64,000 nucleotides of DNA from Pseudomonas sp. LS-2 (lineage in GTDB: Bacteria > Pseudomonadota > Gammaproteobacteria > Pseudomonadales > Pseudomonadaceae): positions 24,222 through 88,221 of the forward strand of contig NZ_QXTJ01000045.1 of assembly GCF_003605735.1 (NCBI RefSeq). Direction: 5' to 3'. The translations under genes and the position numbers were made by a program. Below, piece after piece: positions 1 through 8,759 of this stretch. Numbering within the stretch: the stretch's first letter is position 1; every line of letters begins with the position of its first letter. A model generated the notes under the pieces. The model did no database searches. It was not told the DNA's origin and was given only the letters and a program-made list of their open reading frames with translations.

Positions 1-306
1 CAGGATGAAATCGCCCACATCCAGCGTCGGTTTCATCGAGCCGGACGGAATCTGGAACGGCTCGACCAGAAACGAACGCAGCACCAGCACGATGAACAGC
101 ACAGGAAAGAACGACTTGCCGTATTCAACCAGCAGCGGCTCCTTGTTCAACTGCTCCACGACAGCGACATCCGGCTGGCTCACGCTGCCCTGATAATTCG
201 CTATCGCAGTCCGTCGACGCGGCGCCAGTATGATCAGATCGAACAGGGCCAGCAGACCGCAGACAAACACGGCGATGACCAACAACAGCGGGAAATTTAG
301 TGACAT
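1..306 (-). CDS. lepB: Signal peptidase I, N-terminal part (cut by window start)
   Basis: Type I leader peptidase of the inner membrane, which removes signal peptides from exported proteins. Only the first 102 codons are in the window. They show a hydrophobic N-terminal segment (about residues 5-27), a basic cytoplasmic patch (APRRRTA), a second membrane segment (about 66-80) and then the catalytic-serine region VEPFQIPSGSMKPTL, where the Ser before Met-Lys-Pro is the nucleophile of the Ser/Lys dyad. The ATG at 306 lies 9 bases after the lepA stop on the same strand, the usual lepA-lepB operon. The call is firm; the C-terminal half is outside the window. Confidence 0.95.
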   Translation of the reverse strand, partial: MSLNFPLLLVIAVFVCGLLALFDLIILAPRRRTAIANYQGSVSQPDVAVVEQLNKEPLLVEYGKSFFPVLFIVLVLRSFLVEPFQIPSGSMKPTLDVGDFIL

Positions 307-315
307 AGGGCCTGT

Positions 316-2112
316 TTATTCCAACCTGAGCACTGCAAGGAAGGCTTCCTGTGGGATTTCCACGTTACCGACCTGCTTCATGCGTTTCTTACCGGCCTTC
401 TGCTTTTCAAGCAGCTTGCGTTTACGGCTGACGTCGCCACCGTAACATTTGGCCAGTACGTTCTTTCTGAGGGCCTTGACGGTTGTACGCGCGATAATCT
501 GGCCACCGATGGCGGCCTGGATTGCCACGTCGAACATCTGACGAGGAATCAGTTCTTTCATCTTTTCGGTCAACGCCCGGCCTTTGTAGGCCGCGTTGTC
601 ACGGTGCACGATCAACGCCAGGGCATCGACCTTGTCGCCGTTGATCAGAACATCGAGCTTCACCAGATTCGCCGATTGATAACGATCGAAATGGTAGTCC
701 AGCGATGCATAGCCGCGACTGGTCGACTTCAGACGGTCGAAGAAGTCCAGTACCACTTCGTTCATCGGCAAGTCGTAGGTCACTTGAACCTGAGTGCCGA
801 GGAACAGCATGTCGTGCTGGATGCCGCGTTTCTCGATGCACAGCGTAATGACGTTGCCCAGGTGCTCTTGAGGCACAAGGATGTTCGCCCGAACGATCGG
901 TTCGCGCATGTCCTCGATGGTCGAGAGATCCGGCAGCTTCGACGGGTTATCAACGTAGATGGTTTCACCGGTCTTGAGCAGCAGCTCGAAGATTACGGTC
1001 GGTGCGGTGGTGATCAGGTCCAGGTCGTACTCGCGCTCGAGGCGCTCCTGGATGATCTCCATGTGCAGCATGCCGAGGAAGCCGCAACGGAAGCCGAAGC
1101 CCAGTGCATCGGAGCTTTCCGGAGTGTACTGAAGCGAGGAGTCGTTCAGCGTGAGCTTCTGCAGCGCCTCGCGAAAATCTTCGAAGTCGTCGGAGCTGAC
1201 CGGGAACAGACCGGCATAGACCTGCGGCTGGATGCGCTTGAAGCCTGGCAGCACTTCGACGTCCGGGGTCGAACTCAGGGTCAGGGTATCACCCACCGGC
1301 GCGCCGTGAATGTCCTTGATACCGGCAATGATAAAGCCTACTTCGCCGGCCTTCAGATCGGCGGTGGCGGTGTGCTTGGGGTTGAAGACACCGACGCTGT
1401 CCACCAGGTGAATCTTGCCGGTGGATTTGACGAGGATCTTGTCACCCTTCTTGACGCGACCGTGACGCACACGCACCAGGGAAACGACGCCCAGGTAGTT
1501 ATCGAACCAGGAGTCGATGATCAGCGCTTGCAGCGGATCTTCGATATTACCGGTTGGCGCGGGGATGGTCTTGACCAGACGCTCAAGCACCTCGTCAACG
1601 CCCATGCCGCTCTTGGCGCTGCAGGCGACGGCGTCGGTGGCATCGATGCCGATGATCTTCTCGATCTCTTCCTTGACGCGGTCCGGATCGGCCTGCGGCA
1701 GGTCCATCTTGTTCAGGACCGGCATGACCTCCAGGCCCTGCTCGATGGCGGTGTAGCAGTTGGCGACGGACTGCGCTTCCACGCCCTGGCCGGCGTCGAC
1801 CACCAGCAGCGCGCCTTCACAGGCGGCCAGCGAGCGGCTGACTTCATAGGTAAAGTCCACGTGGCCGGGGGTGTCAATGAAGTTCAGCTGATAGGTGATG
1901 CCGTCATTCGCCTTGTAATAAAGGGTGACGCTGTGGGCCTTGATCGTGATACCGCGCTCACGCTCCAGGTCCATGGAGTCGAGAACCTGGGCTTCCATTT
2001 CGCGCTCGGTGAGGCCACCGCACATTTGAATGAAACGGTCTGCCAGCGTCGACTTGCCATGGTCAATGTGGGCGATGATGGAGAAATTGCGGATATGACT
2101 CAAATCACTCAC
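316..2112 (-). CDS. lepA: Elongation factor 4 (back-translocating GTPase)
   Basis: Ribosome-bound GTPase LepA/EF4, 598 residues, the normal family length. The G domain is at the N-terminus: P-loop AHIDHGKSTLADRF (about residues 14-27), RGITI switch I, DTPGHVDF (G3) and NKMD (G4). These are followed by the EF-G-like domains II, III and V and the LepA-specific C-terminal domain ending in SRKRKLLEKQKAGKKRMKQVG. It sits directly upstream of lepB. The upstream gene on this strand is mucD, separated by a terminator, so lepA probably has its own promoter between 2113 and 2240. There is nothing odd in the sequence. Confidence 0.98.
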   Translation of the reverse strand: MSDLSHIRNFSIIAHIDHGKSTLADRFIQMCGGLTEREMEAQVLDSMDLERERGITIKAHSVTLYYKANDGITYQLNFIDTPGHVDFTYEVSRSLAACEGALLVVDAGQGVEAQSVANCYTAIEQGLEVMPVLNKMDLPQADPDRVKEEIEKIIGIDATDAVACSAKSGMGVDEVLERLVKTIPAPTGNIEDPLQALIIDSWFDNYLGVVSLVRVRHGRVKKGDKILVKSTGKIHLVDSVGVFNPKHTATADLKAGEVGFIIAGIKDIHGAPVGDTLTLSSTPDVEVLPGFKRIQPQVYAGLFPVSSDDFEDFREALQKLTLNDSSLQYTPESSDALGFGFRCGFLGMLHMEIIQERLEREYDLDLITTAPTVIFELLLKTGETIYVDNPSKLPDLSTIEDMREPIVRANILVPQEHLGNVITLCIEKRGIQHDMLFLGTQVQVTYDLPMNEVVLDFFDRLKSTSRGYASLDYHFDRYQSANLVKLDVLINGDKVDALALIVHRDNAAYKGRALTEKMKELIPRQMFDVAIQAAIGGQIIARTTVKALRKNVLAKCYGGDVSRKRKLLEKQKAGKKRMKQVGNVEIPQEAFLAVLRLE

Positions 2113-2237
2113 GGATCAACACTCGAAAAAGGTTGCAGGCAGACTGCCCGCCGAAAAATAGCCGGGAATTGTACCTGAAGGAAGACTGAGGCGTCACGTT
2201 CACACGCCAAGACGGCAGTCCACAAGCCCGACAGGCA

Positions 2238-2264
2238 CAAAAAAGGAGCGGACCGGCCGCTCCT
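2238..2264 (-). terminator. Rho-independent terminator of mucD
   Basis: On the minus strand an 8-bp stem AGGAGCGG/CCGCTCCT (2264-2257 and 2251-2244) is followed by a U-tract (complement of the A-run at 2239-2244). It starts about 18 bases after the mucD stop, so it closes the algU-mucA-mucB-mucD transcript before lepA. Confidence 0.85.
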
Positions 2265-2281
2265 CTTGCTGTAATGGCTGA

Positions 2282-3718
2282 TTATTCCGCCAGTTTGAAG
2301 GTGATGAACGTGGCGCGTCCCTGACGCAGGACCCGCATCGACACCGAGCGATTCTTCGGCAGGCCCTTGGCCACCTCTGTGAACTGCTTGGCCGAAGTCA
2401 GCGCCTGGTTGTTCAAGTGAGTGATCACATCGCCCGCCTGCAGACCGATCAACGAGGCAGGACCGTCCTGTACCTCCTTGATCACAACGCCGCCTTTGAG
2501 GTCCATGGACTTCATTTGCTCAGCCGTCAGATCGGTGACCGAAACGCCAAGGCGATTGCTGCTGCGCTCGACGCCGGAATCAGTCGCGCCCATTTCTTCG
2601 CCTTCAGCGGGCAATGCGCCAACCGTGACGGTCAGTTTCTGACGCTTGCCATCACGGATCACTTCCAGTTCGGCCTTGCTGCCGTCCTTCAGGTTGCCGA
2701 TCAGGTGCGGCAGATCCGCCGACATGACGATTGGCGTGCCGTTAGCGCTGAGAATCACATCGCCAACCTGCAAACCGCCCTTGGCAGCCGGGCCGTCTTC
2801 GAGAACCTGAGCTACGAGCGCACCGGCTGGCTTGTCCAGACCGAACGACTCTGCCAGATCCTTGTTCACTTCCTGAATCACCACACCCAGCCAGCCACGA
2901 TTGACCTTGCCGTTGGCCTTGAGCTGATTGGCGACATCCATTGCGACATCGATCGGAATGGCGAACGAGAGACCCATGAAACCACCGGAGCGGGTGAAGA
3001 TCTGCGAGTTGATGCCCACGACCTCGCCGGCCATGTTGAACAGGGGTCCACCCGAGTTGCCCGGATTGATCGCAACGTCCGTCTGAATAAACGGTACATA
3101 GGTGTCATTGGGCAGGCTGCGGCCCTTGGCGCTGACGATACCTTTGGTCACCGAGTGGTCGAAACCGAACGGCGACCCTATCGCCAGTACCCACTCACCG
3201 ACCTTCAGCTTGTCGGAATTACCCAGCTTGACGGTGGGCAGGTCCTTGCCGTCGATTTTCAGGACCGCCACGTCGGTGCGCGGGTCGGTACCAATCAATT
3301 TGGCTTTCATTTCACTGCGGTCTGACAGACGGACGAGAATCTCGTCAGCGCCATCGATCACATGGTTGTTGGTCAGAATGAAGCCATCGGCAGAGATGAT
3401 GAAACCTGACCCCAGCGACTGCGCTTCGCGCTGGCGATCACCCTTGCCCGATCCTGGCGGACGCGAGCCTGGCGGCATGCTGCGCTCCAGGAATTCGCGC
3501 AACATGGGTGGAAGACCTTCCAGGTCCGGCATCTGTCCTTGTGCCACGGAACGATCCGGCAGCTTTTGCCGCGTACTGATGTTCACGACAGCGGGCGAAG
3601 CTTGCTCCACCAGAGAAGTGAAGTCCGGCAGGGCTTCGGCCTGCGCAGTGAGGACCTGACCGAGCATCAGCACGGCGGCCACCCAGGACAGATATGATTT
3701 CAAGCGTGGTATCGACAT
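2282..3718 (-). CDS. mucD: Periplasmic serine protease MucD (DegP/HtrA family)
   Basis: HtrA-type protease and chaperone that degrades misfolded periplasmic proteins and restrains AlgU activation. The chosen ATG at 3718 has a GGGAG ribosome site 8 bases upstream and gives a 478-residue protein with a signal peptide ending near AQAEA. An upstream in-frame start at 3778 would put the signal peptide 20 residues in, so it is rejected. Catalytic triad: His in TNNHVIDGAD, Asp in DPRTDVAVLK, Ser in NPGNSGGPLF. Two PDZ domains follow (about residues 260-350 and 385-475). It is the last gene of the algU operon, but it is 312 bases from mucB because mucC is absent, so a separate internal promoter is possible. 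Confidence 0.96.
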   Translation of the reverse strand: MSIPRLKSYLSWVAAVLMLGQVLTAQAEALPDFTSLVEQASPAVVNISTRQKLPDRSVAQGQMPDLEGLPPMLREFLERSMPPGSRPPGSGKGDRQREAQSLGSGFIISADGFILTNNHVIDGADEILVRLSDRSEMKAKLIGTDPRTDVAVLKIDGKDLPTVKLGNSDKLKVGEWVLAIGSPFGFDHSVTKGIVSAKGRSLPNDTYVPFIQTDVAINPGNSGGPLFNMAGEVVGINSQIFTRSGGFMGLSFAIPIDVAMDVANQLKANGKVNRGWLGVVIQEVNKDLAESFGLDKPAGALVAQVLEDGPAAKGGLQVGDVILSANGTPIVMSADLPHLIGNLKDGSKAELEVIRDGKRQKLTVTVGALPAEGEEMGATDSGVERSSNRLGVSVTDLTAEQMKSMDLKGGVVIKEVQDGPASLIGLQAGDVITHLNNQALTSAKQFTEVAKGLPKNRSVSMRVLRQGRATFITFKLAE

Positions 3719-4030
3719 ACGGCTCCCGTTCACAACGAGCATGGTTAAGCGGTACGAACCGACAGGTTCGAGGAGCATCTACACATCGCAGTCTTGCTCA
3801 GTGCATCGCTCTCAGCCAGTTTTACTCTCTATAAGCTTTCTGAAAGCTGAAACAACAAAAGGCCAGAGCTGCGAAGCTGTGACCTATAGAAAAAAAAGAG
3901 TGGATTTGCAACCTGCAAAGCTGACCAAACATTTCAGCCTCTCGTCCAATGCCCGCAATCACGGGGCTGGCCGCTCGGAACGCCCAAAATGAAACCTTTT
4001 TCATAGTGGGCATTCACCGAGTTTGACGGG
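3719..4030. other. mucB-mucD intergenic gap (site normally held by mucC)
   Basis: In P. aeruginosa the order is algU-mucA-mucB-mucC-mucD. Here 312 bases separate mucB and mucD. The only open frame of note on the operon strand (3822-4013, 63 codons) has no membrane segments like MucC/RseC and no convincing ribosome site. I see no pseudogene remnant by eye and no clear AlgU promoter. The stretch may hold a mucD promoter. Confidence 0.6.
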
Positions 4031-4993
4031 TTACTTCCTGGTTGTGGCCGAGGCCGCATCGTTACGCATGGACAGCGCAATGCGCTCGGCGGTACCGATC
4101 GGAATTTCACCGACGACAGTCACCATGGCATCGCCCTTGGGCGTAGTCAGACGACGCGAAACCGCGACGGTCGGACCCAGCTGGGTGCGAATATCTGTCA
4201 CAGCGGCACCGCTGACGGGTTCGATGAACACCGAGAAGCGTGCCAGACCGTCGTCATACATGAGGCTGGTGACCAGCGACTTGGAATCCGGATCCTTGCG
4301 CGCGGCCGAGCTGCTCAGCTCGAATCCAGGCGGCAGCCAGTCCGAATGCCAGGCAACCTGCGATTTCTGCGCATCGACCTTGGACTTGACCACTTCGACC
4401 GGCTTGCATTCTCCACTGGGCTGCAGCATCTGATCAGTTGGGGCGGCGGTGTCGAGCTCAGTGAACTGGAAGCGTTCCAGCAACTGGCCCTTATCGCTGA
4501 GGAGCAACGATTTGAGCGGCAGACCGGTTTCGCTGTCCAGATGCAATTCGATGCCGTAGCGGTGCTGATCGCGAGGCGTCAGCGTCACGACCACGGCAGG
4601 CCTTCCGGCCACCCGCGAATTCCCCGCAACCTTCATGTCGTACCAGGCTGAGAGCTTGGCAGCATCGAAGGCATGAGCCGGGGAATCGGGGATATTCGAA
4701 ACGCCCGCAACCAGACTGCCGCTGACGCACTGGGTTACCCCATCGACGCGCAGCACTTCCTGAGCGGAACCATCGAGCTGAAGAAGATGCTCACGAACCT
4801 TGCCGTCAACAACCCGGTGCCAGATCCTGTGAGTGGAAAAACTTCCATTACGTTCGTAAACGAAGGTGCCCTGAAAACTTTGCTGCTGTTCTGCCTGCGC
4901 AAGACGCTTGAGCTGGTCTTGCGCATCATCGGCATGAACTGGAAGGACCAGCCATCCACCAAGCAGAAGCGGCACTAGAGGGATGGCGCGCAT
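4031..4993 (-). CDS. mucB: Periplasmic negative regulator MucB (RseB family)
   Basis: Periplasmic partner that binds the C-terminal domain of the anti-sigma factor MucA and shields it from AlgW cleavage, so keeping AlgU inactive. It has 320 residues (P. aeruginosa MucB is about the same). The signal peptide is LVPLLLGGWLVLPVHA, with cleavage near residue 21. The mature part starts with the family sequence LAQAEQQQSFQGTFVYERNG, and the two-domain RseB fold runs to the end (large lipoprotein-carrier-like domain to about residue 190, small C-terminal domain after). The start at 4993 is 8 bases after the mucA stop with a GGAGG-like ribosome site, so the two are co-transcribed. Confidence 0.96.
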   Translation of the reverse strand: MRAIPLVPLLLGGWLVLPVHADDAQDQLKRLAQAEQQQSFQGTFVYERNGSFSTHRIWHRVVDGKVREHLLQLDGSAQEVLRVDGVTQCVSGSLVAGVSNIPDSPAHAFDAAKLSAWYDMKVAGNSRVAGRPAVVVTLTPRDQHRYGIELHLDSETGLPLKSLLLSDKGQLLERFQFTELDTAAPTDQMLQPSGECKPVEVVKSKVDAQKSQVAWHSDWLPPGFELSSSAARKDPDSKSLVTSLMYDDGLARFSVFIEPVSGAAVTDIRTQLGPTVAVSRRLTTPKGDAMVTVVGEIPIGTAERIALSMRNDAASATTRK

Positions 4994-5001
4994 GATCCTC
5001 C

Positions 5002-5592
5002 TTAACGGTTTTCCAGGCTGGCTGCGCGAGCGTACGGCAGAGCGCTTTCAGTGCCTTTCAACGCAGCTTGTTGAGCGTGTTGACGCAGGTACCCCGGCAG
5101 ACGCTGGTCATGCCAGCCAGCCTGGTTCTGCATGACGCCGCTGGCCATAGGGCCTGGAGCCTGCTCGCCTTCAGTGTAGCCGGCCAGTACCGCCGGGCCT
5201 TTTACCTGAGGCATTGCGACGTTGGCAGGTTGTGCCGATTGCTGAGCCAGTTGGGCGCCAGCGATCTCATCCTGGTTGTACAAGCGAACGCCCGCCAGCA
5301 CAGCGACGGTGACCGAGGCGGCAACCGCCAGACGACCCAGCGTACGCCAAGGACCACGACCAGCCTTCAGCGGGCTGACTTCGTCGGCAATCGCGGCAGA
5401 TACGGCGGCCGAGATGTCCAGATGAGGCATCAGCAGTTCTTTATGCATTGCTGCGCGAGCAATCTGATAACGCGACCATGTGGCACGTGTATCCGCATCG
5501 TCGATTGCATTGAGCACTCGACGTAATTCCAATTCGTCCGCTTCGTTATCCATCACCGCGGACAGCGATTCCTGCAGGGCTTCACGACTCAT
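5002..5592 (-). CDS. mucA: Anti-sigma factor MucA
   Basis: Single-pass inner-membrane anti-sigma factor that sequesters AlgU. The first ~80 residues (MSREALQESLSAVMDNEADE...) match the RseA/MucA sigma-binding domain. One membrane segment lies at about residues 83-103 (LAVAASVTVAVLAGVRLY), and a periplasmic Gln/Ala-rich region follows that MucB would cover. The chosen start at 5592 (MSREAL) has a GAGGAACC-type ribosome site, whereas the longest frame begins five codons earlier. The length of 196 residues is normal, so the gene is not truncated like mucA22-type mucoid alleles. The C-terminus ends ARAASLENR. Confidence 0.96.
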   Translation of the reverse strand: MSREALQESLSAVMDNEADELELRRVLNAIDDADTRATWSRYQIARAAMHKELLMPHLDISAAVSAAIADEVSPLKAGRGPWRTLGRLAVAASVTVAVLAGVRLYNQDEIAGAQLAQQSAQPANVAMPQVKGPAVLAGYTEGEQAPGPMASGVMQNQAGWHDQRLPGYLRQHAQQAALKGTESALPYARAASLENR

Positions 5593-5625
5593 GGCGGTTC
5601 CTCTCATATGGCTATCGCCGCTGTC

Positions 5626-6207
5626 TCAGGTTTCCTGCAACAAAGGCTGCAGGGCTTTATCAATGGCTTCCCGAGCGCGAAAAATGCGAGAGCGCACGGT
5701 ACCAACCGGACATTGCATAACGCTCGCAATGTCTTCGTAACTCAGACCGTCAAACTCACGCAAAGTTAGAGCTGTACGCAAATCTTCTGGCAGTAGCTGG
5801 ATGGTCCGATGGACAGTGCCCTCGATCTCATCCCTTAACAATGCACGCTCCGGCGACTCGATGTCCTTGAGGCCATGATCGCCGTCGTAGAACTCCGCGT
5901 CTTCAGATCTGACATCGCTGTCCGGCGGTCGCCGACCTCGCGACACCAGATAGTTTTTCGCCGTGTTGATGGCGATGCGGTACAGCCACGTATAAAACGC
6001 ACTGTCGCCGCGGAAGTTTCCAAGTGCACGGTAAGCCTTGATAAAAGCCTCTTGCGCGACATCCTGGGCTTCATGGGTGTCGTGGACGAATCTCACGATC
6101 AACCCAAGAATCTTGTGCTGATATTTCACCACTAGCAGATCAAAGGCTCGCTTGTCGCCGCGCTGTACGCGTTCGACCAGTTGCTGATCCTCTTCCTGGG
6201 TTAGCAT
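5626..6207 (-). CDS. algU: Extracytoplasmic sigma factor AlgU (sigma-22, RpoE-like)
   Basis: ECF sigma factor that drives alginate synthesis and envelope and osmotic stress genes. The start at 6207 (MLTQEEDQQLVERVQ) gives 193 residues, the family length; an in-frame start two codons upstream is less likely. Region 2 is seen as FDLLVVKYQHKILGLIVRFVHD through AQDVAQEAFIKAYRAL, and region 4 as LPEDLRTALTLREFDGLSYEDIASVMQCPVGTVRSRIFRAREAI (helix-turn-helix). It heads the algU-mucA-mucB-mucD operon, and an AlgU-type promoter about 60 bases upstream indicates autoregulation. Confidence 0.97.
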   Translation of the reverse strand: MLTQEEDQQLVERVQRGDKRAFDLLVVKYQHKILGLIVRFVHDTHEAQDVAQEAFIKAYRALGNFRGDSAFYTWLYRIAINTAKNYLVSRGRRPPDSDVRSEDAEFYDGDHGLKDIESPERALLRDEIEGTVHRTIQLLPEDLRTALTLREFDGLSYEDIASVMQCPVGTVRSRIFRAREAIDKALQPLLQET

Positions 6208-6266
6208 GAACACTCCTCATAGAGCTCAAAGGAGTGTCGCAGAGGCTGCTTCACAGGCTTGCAAAC

Positions 6267-6293
6267 ATAGACTCGGGCTTTTCGCAAAAGTTC
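6267..6293 (-). promoter_or_regulatory. AlgU-dependent promoter of algU
   Basis: Reading the minus strand, GAACTT (6293-6288) is separated by 16 bases from TCTAT (6271-6267). The known AlgU consensus is GAACTT-N16/17-TCTGA, so the -35 is perfect and the -10 matches three of five bases. It lies 60 bases upstream of the algU start, as expected for the autoregulated promoter. Confidence 0.75.
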
Positions 6294-6706
6294 TCCCCCC
6301 TTCAAGCAAGTTTCCGGCGAGCGTCGGTAGCCCGCACGAAAAACGCAGCTCGAACCAGGTCGGCTGCGTGAATAATCTTGTCGTCGAAAGCGCTTGCGCG
6401 GTGTATCAAACTCCCCTCGCAAAAACGCCGACGCTGTCCCTTTAACGGCAACCCTCTATTGAACGTGGGGCTCAATGAAAAGTTCCCACATTTCGTTTCA
6501 GAGCGTTAGACACACACTATCGTGCTGACGGGATCCAGTTCGAGCGTACGGTCGGCGTTGAAACTGCCCGCCAGACGGTATGCACGATGCCGCGCAGTAG
6601 CGCACAATCCGCTCCCCGCTGCGCATCACAATTGCCATAAAATCGCAGCCATTGTGCCGTTCCCTTTCTTTACATACTAGTGGCCATTTAGAAGCCGGAT
6701 AAAGTC
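6294..6706. other. algU-nadB divergent intergenic region
   Basis: About 410 bases between the algU promoter and nadB. A second AAGTTC (AlgU -35 on the minus strand) occurs near 6480 but has no TCTGA-like partner at the right distance. No ORF or RNA gene is recognisable. The region presumably carries the nadB promoter. Confidence 0.5.
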
Positions 6707-8323
6707 ATGAGTCAGCATTTTCAGCACGACGTATTGGTGATCGGTTCCGGCGCTGCCGGATTGAGCCTGGCCCTCACCCTCCCCGCCCATCTTCGCGTCG
6801 CCGTCTTGAGCAAGGGTGATCTGGCCAACGGATCGACCTTCTGGGCTCAAGGGGGTGTTGCCGCCGTACTGGACAACGCCGACACCGTGCAGTCCCACGT
6901 CGAAGACACCCTCAACGCTGGTGGCGGCTTATGTAATGAAGAAGCGGTGCGATTCACCGTCGAGCACAGCCGCGAGGCCATTGAATGGTTGATCGACCTG
7001 GGCGTGCCGTTCACCCGGGATGATCAATCGACCGTTGAAGATGGCGGGTTCGAGTTTCATTTGACTCGCGAGGGCGGCCACAGCCACCGGCGCATCATCC
7101 ATGCCGCCGATGCGACAGGTGCGGCGATTTTTCGCACGTTGCTGACGCAGGCCATGGAACGTCCGAACATCGAACTGCTGGAGCAGCGGGTCGCGGTCGA
7201 TTTGATCACCGAGCGCCGACTGGGCCTGGAAGGCGAACGTTGTCTGGGGGCCTATGTACTGGATCGCTCTACAGGAGAAGTCGACACTCACAGCGCGCGC
7301 TTCACCATTCTGGCGTCTGGCGGTGCGGCCAAGGTGTACCTCTACACCAGCAACCCCGACGGCGCCTGCGGTGATGGCATCGCCATGGCATGGCGCTCGG
7401 GTTGCCGGGTGGGAAATCTGGAGCTCAACCAGTTCCACCCTACCTGCCTTTATCACCCCCAGGCCAAGAGCTTTCTGGTGACCGAGGCCCTGCGCGGCGA
7501 AGGTGCTTATTTGAAACTGCCCAACGGCGAACGCTTCATGCAGCGCTTCGACCCTCGGGCCGAACTGGCCCCGCGCGACATCGTCGCCCGCGCCATCGAC
7601 CATGAAATGAAGCGCCTGGGCGTGGATTGCGTTTATCTGGACATCAGCCACAAGCCTGAAGATTTCGTCAAAACCCACTTCCCGACGGTCTATGAACGCT
7701 GCCTGGAGTTCGGCATCGACATCACCCGCCAACCGATTCCAGTGGTCCCGGCCGCGCACTACACTTGCGGCGGCGTTGTCGTCGATCAACACGGTCGTAC
7801 CGATGTGCCGGGTCTCTACGCGATAGGCGAAACCAGTTTCACGGGGCTCCACGGTGCCAACCGCATGGCCAGCAACTCGCTGCTCGAATGCTTCGTCTAT
7901 GCACGCTCGGCTGCCGCCGACATCATTGCGAACCTGCCTGAAATAGCTCAACCGCAGGGTTTGCCAGCATGGGACGCAAGCCAGGTGACAGACTCGGACG
8001 AGGACGTGATCATCGCGCACAACTGGGACGAACTGCGACGTTTCATGTGGGACTACGTCGGCATCGTGCGCACCAACAAGCGACTGCAACGGGCGCAGCA
8101 CCGGGTGCGGCTGCTGCTGGACGAAATCGATGAGTTCTACAGCAACTATAAAGTCAGCCGTGATTTGATCGAGCTGAGAAACCTGGCGCAGGTCGCCGAG
8201 CTGATGATCGCCTCAGCCATGTCCCGCAAGGAAAGTCGCGGGTTGCACTACACACTGGATTACCCGGACATGCTGCCGGAGGCGGTCGACACTATTCTGG
8301 CGCCGCCCACCTACGCCGGCTGA
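6707..8323 (+). CDS. nadB: L-aspartate oxidase
   Basis: FAD flavoenzyme that oxidises L-aspartate to iminoaspartate, the first step of NAD biosynthesis. It has 538 residues, the usual length. The N-terminal dinucleotide-binding motif is VLVIGSGAAGLSLAL (about residues 8-22), followed by GGVAAVL and the substrate-loop segment REGGHSHRRIIHA. The capping domain contains HPTCLYHPQ, and YTCGGVVVDQHGRTDVPGLYAIGE and HGANRMASNSLLECFVY form the C-terminal FAD-binding part. It is transcribed divergently from algU, the standard Pseudomonas order. Its last 32 bases overlap the convergent ygfX gene. Confidence 0.97.
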   Translation: MSQHFQHDVLVIGSGAAGLSLALTLPAHLRVAVLSKGDLANGSTFWAQGGVAAVLDNADTVQSHVEDTLNAGGGLCNEEAVRFTVEHSREAIEWLIDLGVPFTRDDQSTVEDGGFEFHLTREGGHSHRRIIHAADATGAAIFRTLLTQAMERPNIELLEQRVAVDLITERRLGLEGERCLGAYVLDRSTGEVDTHSARFTILASGGAAKVYLYTSNPDGACGDGIAMAWRSGCRVGNLELNQFHPTCLYHPQAKSFLVTEALRGEGAYLKLPNGERFMQRFDPRAELAPRDIVARAIDHEMKRLGVDCVYLDISHKPEDFVKTHFPTVYERCLEFGIDITRQPIPVVPAAHYTCGGVVVDQHGRTDVPGLYAIGETSFTGLHGANRMASNSLLECFVYARSAAADIIANLPEIAQPQGLPAWDASQVTDSDEDVIIAHNWDELRRFMWDYVGIVRTNKRLQRAQHRVRLLLDEIDEFYSNYKVSRDLIELRNLAQVAELMIASAMSRKESRGLHYTLDYPDMLPEAVDTILAPPTYAG

Positions 8324-8759
8324 ATTTCAGGCGAAGCCGCAGGCGCCGGTGCAGATCCGGCGCCATTGCGTCCCCTGGAATGCAAACACTTCTGATCCAG
8401 CGCCGATGCAATCGATGCCCGGTCATCAGGCGAAACCTGAGCACCACAATGTGCGGCAGCGCGATGCTGTCAGGCCGCAACTGCACCGGCTGCCAGCCCG
8501 AGCGCCGGTTCCATATTTGCCAGCCCGTGTCGTCGCGTCGCAGCGCACTGAAGGCGCGCTCGTCGCTTAAAAGAATTGATCGTCGCCAACACACAATGCC
8601 GTGCAAAAGGCACAGCAACAGGCCGAGCACACGGGCCGAGACAGGAATTTCAAGCAGGAAAATCGAGATCAGTGCCAGCGACTGGGCACCCAGGTAAGCC
8701 GTCAGCAACGCATTGGAGCGCTGCCACCGGCATTCGAAACGATCATTTCGGCTGGACAC
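8292..8759 (-). CDS. YgfX-family membrane protein (CptA-like)
   Basis: Small inner-membrane protein, 155 residues, in the position held by ygfX next to sdhE. It begins with MSSRNDRFECRWQRS and has two hydrophobic segments (about residues 18-36 and 38-55), followed by a basic cytoplasmic tail rich in Arg and Trp. E. coli YgfX has been described as a toxin acting on FtsZ/MreB and as part of a pair with SdhE; whether that holds in Pseudomonas is not known. It overlaps the sdhE 3' end by 17 bases on the same strand and the nadB 3' end by 32 bases convergently. Identity rests on context and topology. Confidence 0.8.
   Translation of the reverse strand: MSSRNDRFECRWQRSNALLTAYLGAQSLALISIFLLEIPVSARVLGLLLCLLHGIVCWRRSILLSDERAFSALRRDDTGWQIWNRRSGWQPVQLRPDSIALPHIVVLRFRLMTGHRLHRRWIRSVCIPGDAMAPDLHRRLRLRLKFSRRRWAAPE

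Noticed and set aside
604..2178. 524-codon open frame antisense to lepA
   Set aside because: It lies fully opposite a conserved gene, lacks a ribosome site, and has the composition of a shadow frame in high-GC DNA.
3822..4013. 63-codon frame in the mucB-mucD gap as a possible mucC
   Set aside because: It has no membrane segments like RseC/MucC, no ribosome site, and is far shorter than MucC (about 150 residues).
6440..6510. Second AlgU-type promoter upstream of algU
   Set aside because: AAGTTC is present near 6480, but the sequence 16-17 bases away does not resemble TCTGA.
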